From Bacteroidales bacterium Bact_16 (lineage in GTDB: Bacteria > Bacteroidota > Bacteroidia > Bacteroidales > UBA932), in the NCBI GenBank assembly GCA_001602885.1, contig LUZH01000108.1, forward strand, positions 1-11,525: 11,525 nucleotides of DNA. The letters run 5' to 3'. The notes beneath the pieces were generated by a model. It did no database searches. It saw only the letters and a program-made list of their open reading frames with translations, and had not been told where the DNA came from. Shown here piece after piece: positions 1 to 5,744 of this stretch (position 1 is the stretch's first letter; each line of letters begins with the position of its first letter). A program made the translations under genes and the position numbers.

Positions 1-2
1 CC

Positions 3-377
3 GCCATCCTGACCGCACTGGCCGTTGGGAGCCATTTCTTCGAGGCGTGGCTGGACCGGCGGTATCCTGGGCGGCCGGGGCCCATCAAGTTCACGTCGGA
101 GCGCAAGCCGGTCTCCCTGCCGCTCGACGAGATCCTCTACGTAGAGTCCAACGACGACATCACGACCGTCGTCGCGACGCAGGGCCGGCGCTACAAGAAC
201 TACACCCCCATCTCCCAGTGGGAAAGCAATCTCAGCCCCCGCTTCATCCGGATCCACCGCGCCTACCTGGTCAACCGGACCGCCGTCACCGGCGTCGACG
301 TGGACCTGCTCTACATCGGCGACATCCAGCTACCCATCTCCCGCAAATACAAAGACACCGTCCGCACCCTGAACTGA
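3..377 (+). CDS. Membrane-anchored LytTR DNA-binding regulator, C-terminal part (5' truncated by window)
   Basis: An open frame enters from the left edge and ends at TGA 375-377, giving the last 124 residues. The first ~17 visible residues (AILTALAVGSHFFEAWL) look like the end of a transmembrane helix, followed by a basic, proline-rich linker. From about residue 30 the sequence matches the LytTR fold: a strand with DEILYVES, a Y-K-N-Y segment, then the signature FIRIHRAYLVN and the terminal LPISRKY strand/helix. LytTR domains bind DNA as direct-repeat dimers. In Bacteroidetes they are often attached to membrane segments instead of a receiver domain, and this protein seems to be that type. The neighbour at 416 follows after 38 bp on the same strand with no TAnnTTTG box between, so co-transcription is plausible. 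The sensor part lies outside the window, so its signal cannot be inferred. Confidence 0.9.
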   Translation, partial: AILTALAVGSHFFEAWLDRRYPGRPGPIKFTSERKPVSLPLDEILYVESNDDITTVVATQGRRYKNYTPISQWESNLSPRFIRIHRAYLVNRTAVTGVDVDLLYIGDIQLPISRKYKDTVRTLN

Positions 378-415
378 TCTGACAGCAACTATAACCTCTT
401 AAAACCACATAATTT

Positions 416-3400
416 ATGAACAAACTGTTGTTTGACGCGAATGGTGACGTCATCCAGGGCCCCTACACCGTGGCCGGACATTATCAGTACGAGCAAGAAT
501 ATGAAGGGAAGAAAAGTGTACTGTCTTTTATCCGGAAAGGCGACAGCCTGATAATCCCGGAGAGTCAGATCAATTTTGACGGAGAGAGCGACTACCTCGA
601 ATTCAATTTCCGGGTGGACACCCCGCCCGAAAAGGAAACGGGTATCGTATCCGGGAAGGCCATCCCCTTTACCCTGAGCTGTCTGGCCGGCGAAAAAGGG
701 CTTATGCTCCACGCCCGGCTGGTCACGGTCCACAACGACAAGAAATATATCCGGGAATGTGAATCGTCCATACCTTTGGAATATGCCGTCTGGTACAACT
801 TCAAGATCATCCTCATCCACGAAGAATACTGCGTGCTGGTTGACGACCAGCCGCATATGAGAAGGATCTACAAAGGCGCGTGGAAGACAGACTACACGCC
901 GCAGAATCTTGTATTCTGCGGCGGCGAGCAGACCGGCCTCCACCTGTGCGACATCGCGTTTTCCGAAAACATTTTCGAGGAAGCCACGGCGGACAGCATA
1001 AGCGCGACGCTTCAGCGCATGAATGACAGTGATTATATGGAAGTGGACAGCTGCATCCGGGACTGCGCACTGGACGGCATTGTTCTGCAAGGTTTCTGTG
1101 CCCGAACGAAGATAGACGGGAAGTTCTGCTGGGTATATGAAAACGGCGCCATCGTCTTCGACTATGAAGACAAGGCCATCTATCTGCCCCCGGCTCTCTT
1201 AAAGAGTTATCAATCCAACACTCGTGATCTCGGCCGCCCTGTCGCATATACGTCCTATACGTGCGAAGATGACGGCAGCGAAATCCAGTTCGGCCTGTTC
1301 ACGAACGGGGGGCTCTTCTACAACGTCACCAAAGACGAAAGGATATTTCTCAAAGGCGATATTCTGAAGCGCTTCCTGGACAGCGACCTGAAAATCAACC
1401 ATTTCTGGTATCCCGTTGATTCCGGCCACTACGACAATCCGGTCAGAATCGACTTCACGGTATTCTCCAACGGTCTTGTCATCTATGCCTTCGACGCGCA
1501 GACCGTCTTACTTCCCTGCTCTTTCCACGACTATCTCTGGCAGGACAACAAACTGCTCCGGAAGACGGGCCTGCCGCTCAGCGACTACCGGATCGGCGTC
1601 AACGCCAAGGGCGAAAAGTGTTACGAGGCGCTTGAATGCCAGAACGGCACCATCCACAGCACGGACTCGTTCGAATGCTTTTTCAGCGACAGAAAACTGG
1701 GAAAAGCTGTAAAGCTGGACGGCAAAAAAGAAGACCCTGACGGAGAGACAATCCATTACTATGACTTTGAAAACGGGGTTATCGTACTGTATCCCGGACA
1801 AAACACACCCGTCGTATACGAAAGCTTGCTCCTGACGCTTTCAAAAGTTACGGCCGGCGAAATAAATGATGCAATCAACAAAACGCCCGAATTATTTCTG
1901 AAATTCACGCTGATCCAGGACAAAAAGAAAATCGTGGACAAAAAAAGGCTGGGGTCAGATGACTATTTGCATGCATCATCCAATTATGTCTGGACAGATG
2001 ACCGGATGTTTAAAATCAGTCCTCTCCAGGGCAACAGCTATTTCCGGCTCAAAATCGATTTATATGATTATGACCCGGAGTCAAGCGCTGATTATCTCGG
2101 AACTTTCGATTATACTTTCAGCATCGAAAACGGTTGGGGGCTCGAGTCCGGCGATGAGGACGGGAATCCGAAACCGCAAGTGTGCACGCTTCCCATGACG
2201 GAAGGCGGAAAAGACAACAGGCACGGGCTGTACAACAACATGCTCGTGCTTACCCTGTCTGAAGCATTTGACCGCAGCGAAATGATGAAAGACATTATGA
2301 AAAACTATACGCTGCCTTTCAAGAATTTCACAGGTTCCTATCTGTTTACCCCTGACGATTTCACCCGGGTTTTCTCGAACGTAAACAAATGGGGCTCCGT
2401 ATTCAGCTGCCTCGAGCACCCGATAGATGCGTTCTTCTACTTCGCCTGCCTGGTTGCCCTCGACGGCGCAAAATGCTTTGGATTTGCCACTTCAGAAGTA
2501 TTAGCCATTCACGATTTAAGCCACTTCACCCCTCCTCTCTACAAGTATTCTGCTCCGGAAGGTTTTAGCCCGAACGAGACTTATGCCAAACTGGGACCGG
2601 AATACGGAAAACCCATCTGCGATTATTATCTCTATCAGTTAGGGTGGGACGCCATCATGTGGGGGTGGAAGAAAATGAATGCCGGCGAGTATCTTACGGC
2701 CCACAACAGCATCGAAGGCATCATCAAGTGTCTGGATCAAGACAAATGCTGCCTTCTCTGCATGCTTCCGCCGAAAATGTTGGACGCGCATGCCGTGATG
2801 GCGTATGGTTATAAGCAGATCAAGCCCGAAGAAAGAGACGGGAACGGCTATTACACATATATAGACAAAAATGGGAAAGAGACAAAGATTAAAGCAGATT
2901 ATGACTATTTGATTTATATCGCTGACTGCAATTATCCTCAACAAAGTCCGGAAGAAAAGGTTTCCTGCTTCATTTCATTCGAAAAAGAAAGCCGCCGGAC
3001 AGACCGGGTTAGAGTCTATTGGACAAAGGACAGGGAAATAACCGATTCGGATGCCTATTCGAAGGAAGGTTTTAAATACCTATATATGACCCCCGTCTCC
3101 ATTCTTTCCCGGCCGCCGAGAGTTCCGAACTTTCTGGACCTTACAATAGAAACGTTTACCACGATGGTCTGTGGCTGGTTCAGCTGCGCAGCCGACAGTA
3201 TCCAGATAACCGATCCGGACACGGACGAAGTCCTGTATGATCCGGAAAATGATGTCCTGAAGACCGACCGCATCATGGTCCGCCCGAACATGGCCGCCGA
3301 CGGGAAGGACAGCCCCACCCTGTTCGTCCTCAAAGGCAACAACCTCAACGTCAAGTTCCGGGGAGCAAAGAAACAGGATCTCGACCTGCGCATCGCCGGA

Positions 3401-3907
3401 CGAGAGGCCTGTGCCAGCTTCAAGACCGGGCTGGCCAAAGGCGAAGAGCTTGGATTCACCTTCCGGAATGTCCACCGCCCGGACAGATTCACAGCCGCCA
3501 TCCACCCGAGCTTCGCGCACAAGGCCGTCCAGACCGAGATCAGTTTCGCGGACAGGCGCGACAAGTCTCAGAGACACGTGTTCAAGGAAGGACTCGTCAT
3601 AGACAAAGGAGGCACGAAACTCGCGTCCCTCTGCGTCGGCGCCCGGATGAAAGTGAACGATACCGTCATCAAGGCTGCGCAGGAAAGGATTGAAGTTCCG
3701 ATCAGCCGCGCCCGGCGGATCGAAATGAGAAGGGACTATCCCGGAGCGACCGTCATGAACCGGAATCTGACGACCACCCAGATCAGCGCGCTGTACCATA
3801 TCGGAAAATCTACGGCGCGGGCGTACTGTCGGCAGGGTCTGATCCCGGAGGCCAGGAAGGCCAACAAGAGATGGAGCATTCCTTCCGAGAACAACGCCGT
3901 CAAGTAA
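416..3907 (+). CDS. Giant multidomain protein: ConA/LamG-like + five LGFP-like units + C2-like + papain-like cysteine protease + C-terminal HTH
   Basis: The protein has 1163 residues from ATG 416. I see no signal peptide, lipobox or membrane helix. Domains by eye: residues ~25-185 are a beta-rich ConA/LamG-like jelly roll (VWYNFKIIL and VDDQ strands, closing CDIAFS). Residues ~215-475 hold five LGFP-like units, each centred on an aromatic-x-N-G turn. Residues ~490-580 are C2-like, with the acidic loop DLYDYDPESSADYLG. Residues ~620-870 are a papain-like cysteine protease core: Cys687 in KCFGFATS, His792 in DAHAVMAYGY, and Asp837/Asn839 in ADCNYP. Residues ~900-1110 are beta-rich and unassigned. 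Residues 1118-1160 are an excisionase/MerR-type HTH (TTTQISALYHIGKSTARAYC, then GLIPEAR and RWSIP). LamG, LGFP and C2 modules are usually extracellular, so the HTH is unexpected. The gene is AT-richer than its neighbours, especially at 1850-3050. The existence of the gene is certain. The protease and HTH are fairly secure, while the LamG and C2 assignments are fold-level guesses. Its biological role is unknown. Confidence 0.88.
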   Translation: MNKLLFDANGDVIQGPYTVAGHYQYEQEYEGKKSVLSFIRKGDSLIIPESQINFDGESDYLEFNFRVDTPPEKETGIVSGKAIPFTLSCLAGEKGLMLHARLVTVHNDKKYIRECESSIPLEYAVWYNFKIILIHEEYCVLVDDQPHMRRIYKGAWKTDYTPQNLVFCGGEQTGLHLCDIAFSENIFEEATADSISATLQRMNDSDYMEVDSCIRDCALDGIVLQGFCARTKIDGKFCWVYENGAIVFDYEDKAIYLPPALLKSYQSNTRDLGRPVAYTSYTCEDDGSEIQFGLFTNGGLFYNVTKDERIFLKGDILKRFLDSDLKINHFWYPVDSGHYDNPVRIDFTVFSNGLVIYAFDAQTVLLPCSFHDYLWQDNKLLRKTGLPLSDYRIGVNAKGEKCYEALECQNGTIHSTDSFECFFSDRKLGKAVKLDGKKEDPDGETIHYYDFENGVIVLYPGQNTPVVYESLLLTLSKVTAGEINDAINKTPELFLKFTLIQDKKKIVDKKRLGSDDYLHASSNYVWTDDRMFKISPLQGNSYFRLKIDLYDYDPESSADYLGTFDYTFSIENGWGLESGDEDGNPKPQVCTLPMTEGGKDNRHGLYNNMLVLTLSEAFDRSEMMKDIMKNYTLPFKNFTGSYLFTPDDFTRVFSNVNKWGSVFSCLEHPIDAFFYFACLVALDGAKCFGFATSEVLAIHDLSHFTPPLYKYSAPEGFSPNETYAKLGPEYGKPICDYYLYQLGWDAIMWGWKKMNAGEYLTAHNSIEGIIKCLDQDKCCLLCMLPPKMLDAHAVMAYGYKQIKPEERDGNGYYTYIDKNGKETKIKADYDYLIYIADCNYPQQSPEEKVSCFISFEKESRRTDRVRVYWTKDREITDSDAYSKEGFKYLYMTPVSILSRPPRVPNFLDLTIETFTTMVCGWFSCAADSIQITDPDTDEVLYDPENDVLKTDRIMVRPNMAADGKDSPTLFVLKGNNLNVKFRGAKKQDLDLRIAGREACASFKTGLAKGEELGFTFRNVHRPDRFTAAIHPSFAHKAVQTEISFADRRDKSQRHVFKEGLVIDKGGTKLASLCVGARMKVNDTVIKAAQERIEVPISRARRIEMRRDYPGATVMNRNLTTTQISALYHIGKSTARAYCRQGLIPEARKANKRWSIPSENNAVK
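1061..1840 (+). repeat. Five LGFP-like protein repeats (coding repeat within the giant protein)
   Basis: Five segments share an [aromatic or Cys]-x-N-G turn followed by a hydrophobic strand: YENGAIVF (residue 241), FTNGGLFY (295), FSNGLVIY (350), CQNGTIHS (408) and FENGVIVL (451). The spacings are 54, 55, 58 and 43 residues, close to the ~54-residue period of LGFP repeats. Several units are preceded by a LGFP-like phrase (LGRPVAYTS, TGLPLSDY, LGKAVKLD). LGFP repeats are known from secreted cell-wall-associated proteins and esterases, where they are thought to anchor or bind the envelope. Here the units are strongly diverged, so the assignment rests on periodicity and the NG turn rather than on identity. 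Confidence 0.6.
3767..3895 (+). other. C-terminal helix-turn-helix (excisionase/MerR-like, HTH_17 type) domain of the giant protein
   Basis: Residues 1118-1160 read as a compact winged helix of the excisionase type: helix 1 (TTTQISALYHI), turn (GKS), recognition helix (TARAYCRQG), then the wing (LIPEARKANKRWSIP). The terminal R-W-x-I-P is the usual end of the wing in this family. These domains occur in excisionases, small phage or transposon regulators and MerR regulators, nearly always as short stand-alone proteins. The reading frame from the protease into this domain is continuous, with no internal stop, so it is a genuine fusion in this sequence unless an assembly error is involved. Confidence 0.75.
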
Positions 3908-3934
3908 GCGGATTCTTTTTCTCGGGGAAATGCT

Positions 3935-3956
3935 TATCTTTGCGTAGATATTACGC
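3935..3956 (+). promoter_or_regulatory. Promoter -7 box with overlapping inverted repeat upstream of the Nudix/NrtR gene
   Basis: TATCTTTG at 3935-3942 fits the Bacteroidetes -7 element TAnnTTTG. No clear TTTG -33 box lies at 19-21 bp spacing. Immediately downstream is a perfect inverted repeat GCGTA-N5-TACGC (3942-3946 and 3952-3956), ending 2 bp before the ATG at 3959. An operator over the transcription start would suit autoregulation by the NrtR-type protein encoded just downstream, but that is inference. The leader is only about 10 nt. Confidence 0.6.
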
Positions 3957-3958
3957 GT

Positions 3959-4642
3959 ATGTATACCTACAAGTACCCCCACCCCGCTGTCACGACGGAC
4001 TGCGTCATCTTCGGCTACGATGTCCGCGAAGGGCTGTCCGTCCTGCTGGTCCAGCGCGGCATCGAGCCGTACAAGGGCCGCTGGGCATTCCCCGGCGGCT
4101 TCCTGCAGATGGACGAGGACGCCGACACCGGCGCCCGGCGCGAACTGAAGGAGGAGACCGGCTTCGAAGCCGCGTCCATCCGCCAGTTCGGCACCTTCAC
4201 CGCCGTGGACCGCGATCCGCGCGAGCGGGTCATCACCATCGCCTACATGGCGCTGGTGCGCAAAGGGGGCGTCCAGGGCGGCGACGACGCGGCCGACGCG
4301 CGCTGGTTCCCGGTGTCCGACGTCCCGGCACTGGCCTTCGACCACGACCGCATCCTGCGCATCGCGCTGGACCGGCTCAAGGAGGAGATCCATTTCCACC
4401 CCGTGGGCTTCGAGCTCCTCCCGGAGGTCTTCACGCTCCCGCAGCTGCAGGCCCTCTACGAGGCCATCCTCGGCGTGCGCTTCGACCGCCGCAACTTCGC
4501 GGCCAAGATGCTGAAACTCGGCATTCTAACGCCGACGGGCGACCGTCCGGCCGACGCGGCGCGGCGCATCCCGCAGACGTATCGGTTCAATCCGCAGAAA
4601 TACGGTGAGTTGAAGCAGAGCGGCTTCCGGCTGGAATTCTAA
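3959..4642 (+). CDS. Nudix hydrolase with C-terminal NrtR-type winged helix (ADP-ribose-linked regulator or hydrolase)
   Basis: The protein has 227 residues. The N-terminal Nudix domain (~1-140) carries a complete Nudix box at residues 47-69: G47, E53, R61-E62, E65-E66, G68. The upstream EPYKGRWAFPGGF is typical of this branch. The C-terminal part (~155-227) has the NrtR winged-helix phrases LLPEVFTLPQLQALYEAILG and FDRRNFAAKM and the terminal YRF segment. NrtR-family proteins are repressors whose Nudix domain senses ADP-ribose or, in Bacteroides relatives, sugar-pathway ligands; many regulators lose the catalytic box. Here the box is intact, so the protein could still hydrolyse its ligand. 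ATG 3959 is chosen because it sits just after the -7 box and the MYTYKYPHPAVTTDCVIF start is typical of the family. Its TAA overlaps the TAG of the convergent TIR gene by 4 bp. Function as enzyme or repressor is undecided. Confidence 0.92.
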   Translation: MYTYKYPHPAVTTDCVIFGYDVREGLSVLLVQRGIEPYKGRWAFPGGFLQMDEDADTGARRELKEETGFEAASIRQFGTFTAVDRDPRERVITIAYMALVRKGGVQGGDDAADARWFPVSDVPALAFDHDRILRIALDRLKEEIHFHPVGFELLPEVFTLPQLQALYEAILGVRFDRRNFAAKMLKLGILTPTGDRPADAARRIPQTYRFNPQKYGELKQSGFRLEF

Positions 4643-5610
4643 TAGCGGAATGTCTCCAGGAAGCGGGCCAGGTTCATGAATCCCTCGAACCAGTGGCCGA
4701 CCACCACGATGGCGCACTTGACGGCCAGATAGACCAGGATGAGGTTCTCGGGGTCGTTGAGTTTGAGGAGCGTCTGCTCCCGGCTCATCTGCTGGAAGAA
4801 GCTCTTCCGGCTCGGGGTCCTGACCCGGCAGCTCAGGAAGATGACGAGCCAGCCCAGGAACAGCAGCCCGGCGCAGATGAACAGGTCGATCCGGTTCATG
4901 ACGAAAGCGGCGCAGAGCAGCAGGCCGACGAGCAGCGCCGGCAGCAGGAAGACGCAGCGCCGCTTGCGCAGCATCCGCAGGAGATAATAGATGGACATCA
5001 GCAGCGTGGCCTCCCCGACGAATCCCACCAGCCCGCCGATGACCTCGCTGGTCTGCAGGGTCTTGGACCAGAGGAACAGATAGGTCAGCAGGGCATAGAT
5101 GCCCGTCAGGACGACAAGCGCCGCATAGAGGACGAAGGTCGTCAGGCGCGGGAACTTGCCGAACTCGATGCCCGTGGTGGTGTCGAAGGCCGGATGCTTG
5201 ACCAGGGCCACAATGCGCTCCAAGGCGGCTTTCTGCCCCAGCTCCACCCAGTCGACATACTGTACGGAAGAGAGATACAGGCTCACGGCGTCGCCGTACG
5301 GAGAGGCGTCCAGCCGCACCGGGAGGATGCGCTTGCCCATCTGCACGGCCGCGCTGATCTCCCGGAGCGTCCACTCCGAGGCGTTGGCCGCCTCGGTGGA
5401 CAGGAACAGGAAGACGTCGCATTCCTTGATGTTGCGGCTGATCCGCGCGGCGTAGGTGTCGCCGCCGGCAAGATGCTCCCGGTCGAGCCAGTAGGAGATC
5501 CCCTCCCGCTGGAAAGCGGTCAGGATGGCATCCACGCAGCTGCCCGGGACCACGCTGCCGTCGGCGGCGATGTAGTCCTTCTTGGCGTAGCTGATGAATA
5601 CCCGGGCCAT
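4639..5610 (-). CDS. TIR-domain protein with multiple C-terminal transmembrane helices
   Basis: The protein has 323 residues. The N-terminal TIR domain (~1-135) starts with MARVFISYAKKD, continues with REGISYWLDREHLAGG and CDVFLFLSTEAA, and has the WTLREISAA helix, where Glu84 sits at the position of the catalytic glutamate of NAD-cleaving TIR domains. After a ~20-residue linker come about five hydrophobic helices (~156-182, 188-212, 218-237, 241-262, 289-312), so the TIR should face the cytoplasm. Known bacterial TIR domains cleave NAD or make cyclic ADP-ribose products, often in antiphage defence; others act in protein assembly. The frame stays open to an ATG at 5661, but the ATG at 5610 is preferred because a TATCTTTG box lies 7 nt upstream and the TIR fold begins exactly there. 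It is divergent from creD and convergent with the Nudix gene. A defence role is possible but unproven. Confidence 0.9.
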   Translation of the reverse strand: MARVFISYAKKDYIAADGSVVPGSCVDAILTAFQREGISYWLDREHLAGGDTYAARISRNIKECDVFLFLSTEAANASEWTLREISAAVQMGKRILPVRLDASPYGDAVSLYLSSVQYVDWVELGQKAALERIVALVKHPAFDTTTGIEFGKFPRLTTFVLYAALVVLTGIYALLTYLFLWSKTLQTSEVIGGLVGFVGEATLLMSIYYLLRMLRKRRCVFLLPALLVGLLLCAAFVMNRIDLFICAGLLFLGWLVIFLSCRVRTPSRKSFFQQMSREQTLLKLNDPENLILVYLAVKCAIVVVGHWFEGFMNLARFLETFRY

Positions 5611-5617
5611 ATCATCA

Positions 5618-5625
5618 CAAAGATA
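5618..5625 (-). promoter_or_regulatory. Promoter -7 box for the TIR gene
   Basis: On the minus strand the octamer TATCTTTG (plus-strand CAAAGATA) fits TAnnTTTG and ends 7 nt before ATG 5610. Transcription from it would give a leaderless or nearly leaderless mRNA. No TTTG -33 box is seen at the usual spacing. It decides the start codon of the TIR gene. Confidence 0.6.
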
Positions 5626-5677
5626 CACAACTCCTCCGGATAATCCGGCAGGCGGCGCCAAATAATTTTTATGTATT

Positions 5678-5730
5678 TTTTACGCAAAATGTTTGGAATT
5701 CTCATTCTGCCCGCATATCTTTGCGTAAAA
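5678..5730. repeat. Inverted pair of 11-bp elements (TTTTACGCAAA / TTTGCGTAAAA) in the TIR-creD intergenic region
   Basis: TTTTACGCAAA at 5678-5688 and its exact reverse complement TTTGCGTAAAA at 5720-5730 flank the creD promoter. Their centres are 42 bp apart, about four helical turns. The right copy overlaps the -7 box and the likely start of transcription. The core TTTGCGTA recurs at the Nudix promoter (3939-3946). The arrangement suggests a regulator bound at two sites on one DNA face, or looping. Part of the right copy is shared with the TTTG of the -7 box, which lowers its weight. Confidence 0.5.
5692..5723 (+). promoter_or_regulatory. Bacteroidetes-type promoter of creD
   Basis: A TTTG box at 5692-5695 is followed after exactly 20 bp by TATCTTTG at 5716-5723, a textbook Bacteroidetes -33/-7 pair. 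The in-frame TTG at 5721 lies inside the -7 box and so cannot be the start codon. This places the creD start at ATG 5745, about 21 nt further on. Confidence 0.8.
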
Positions 5731-5744
5731 TTTACACATACGCT

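Noticed and set aside
47..382. Open frame overlapping the LytTR fragment in another frame
   Set aside because: Arg/Pro/His-rich shadow; the frame ending at 375-377 contains the conserved LytTR motifs.
3908..3934. Terminator after the giant protease gene
   Set aside because: There is a short T-run (3916-3920), but no stable hairpin precedes it.
3080..4399. 439-residue open frame on the minus strand across the end of the protease gene and the Nudix gene
   Set aside because: It crosses two well-supported plus-strand genes and shows no family features.
4693..5643. 316-residue open frame on the plus strand across the TIR gene
   Set aside because: Gln/Asp/Gly-rich composition typical of an antisense shadow; the TIR motifs are on the minus strand.
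5611..5661. Extended N-terminus of the TIR protein from ATG 5661
   Set aside because: It would place the -7 promoter box within the coding region, and the added 17 residues precede the natural TIR start.
5721..5744. TTG start for CreD at 5721
   Set aside because: This TTG is part of the TATCTTTG promoter box, so it cannot lie in the transcript. ATG 5745 is used.
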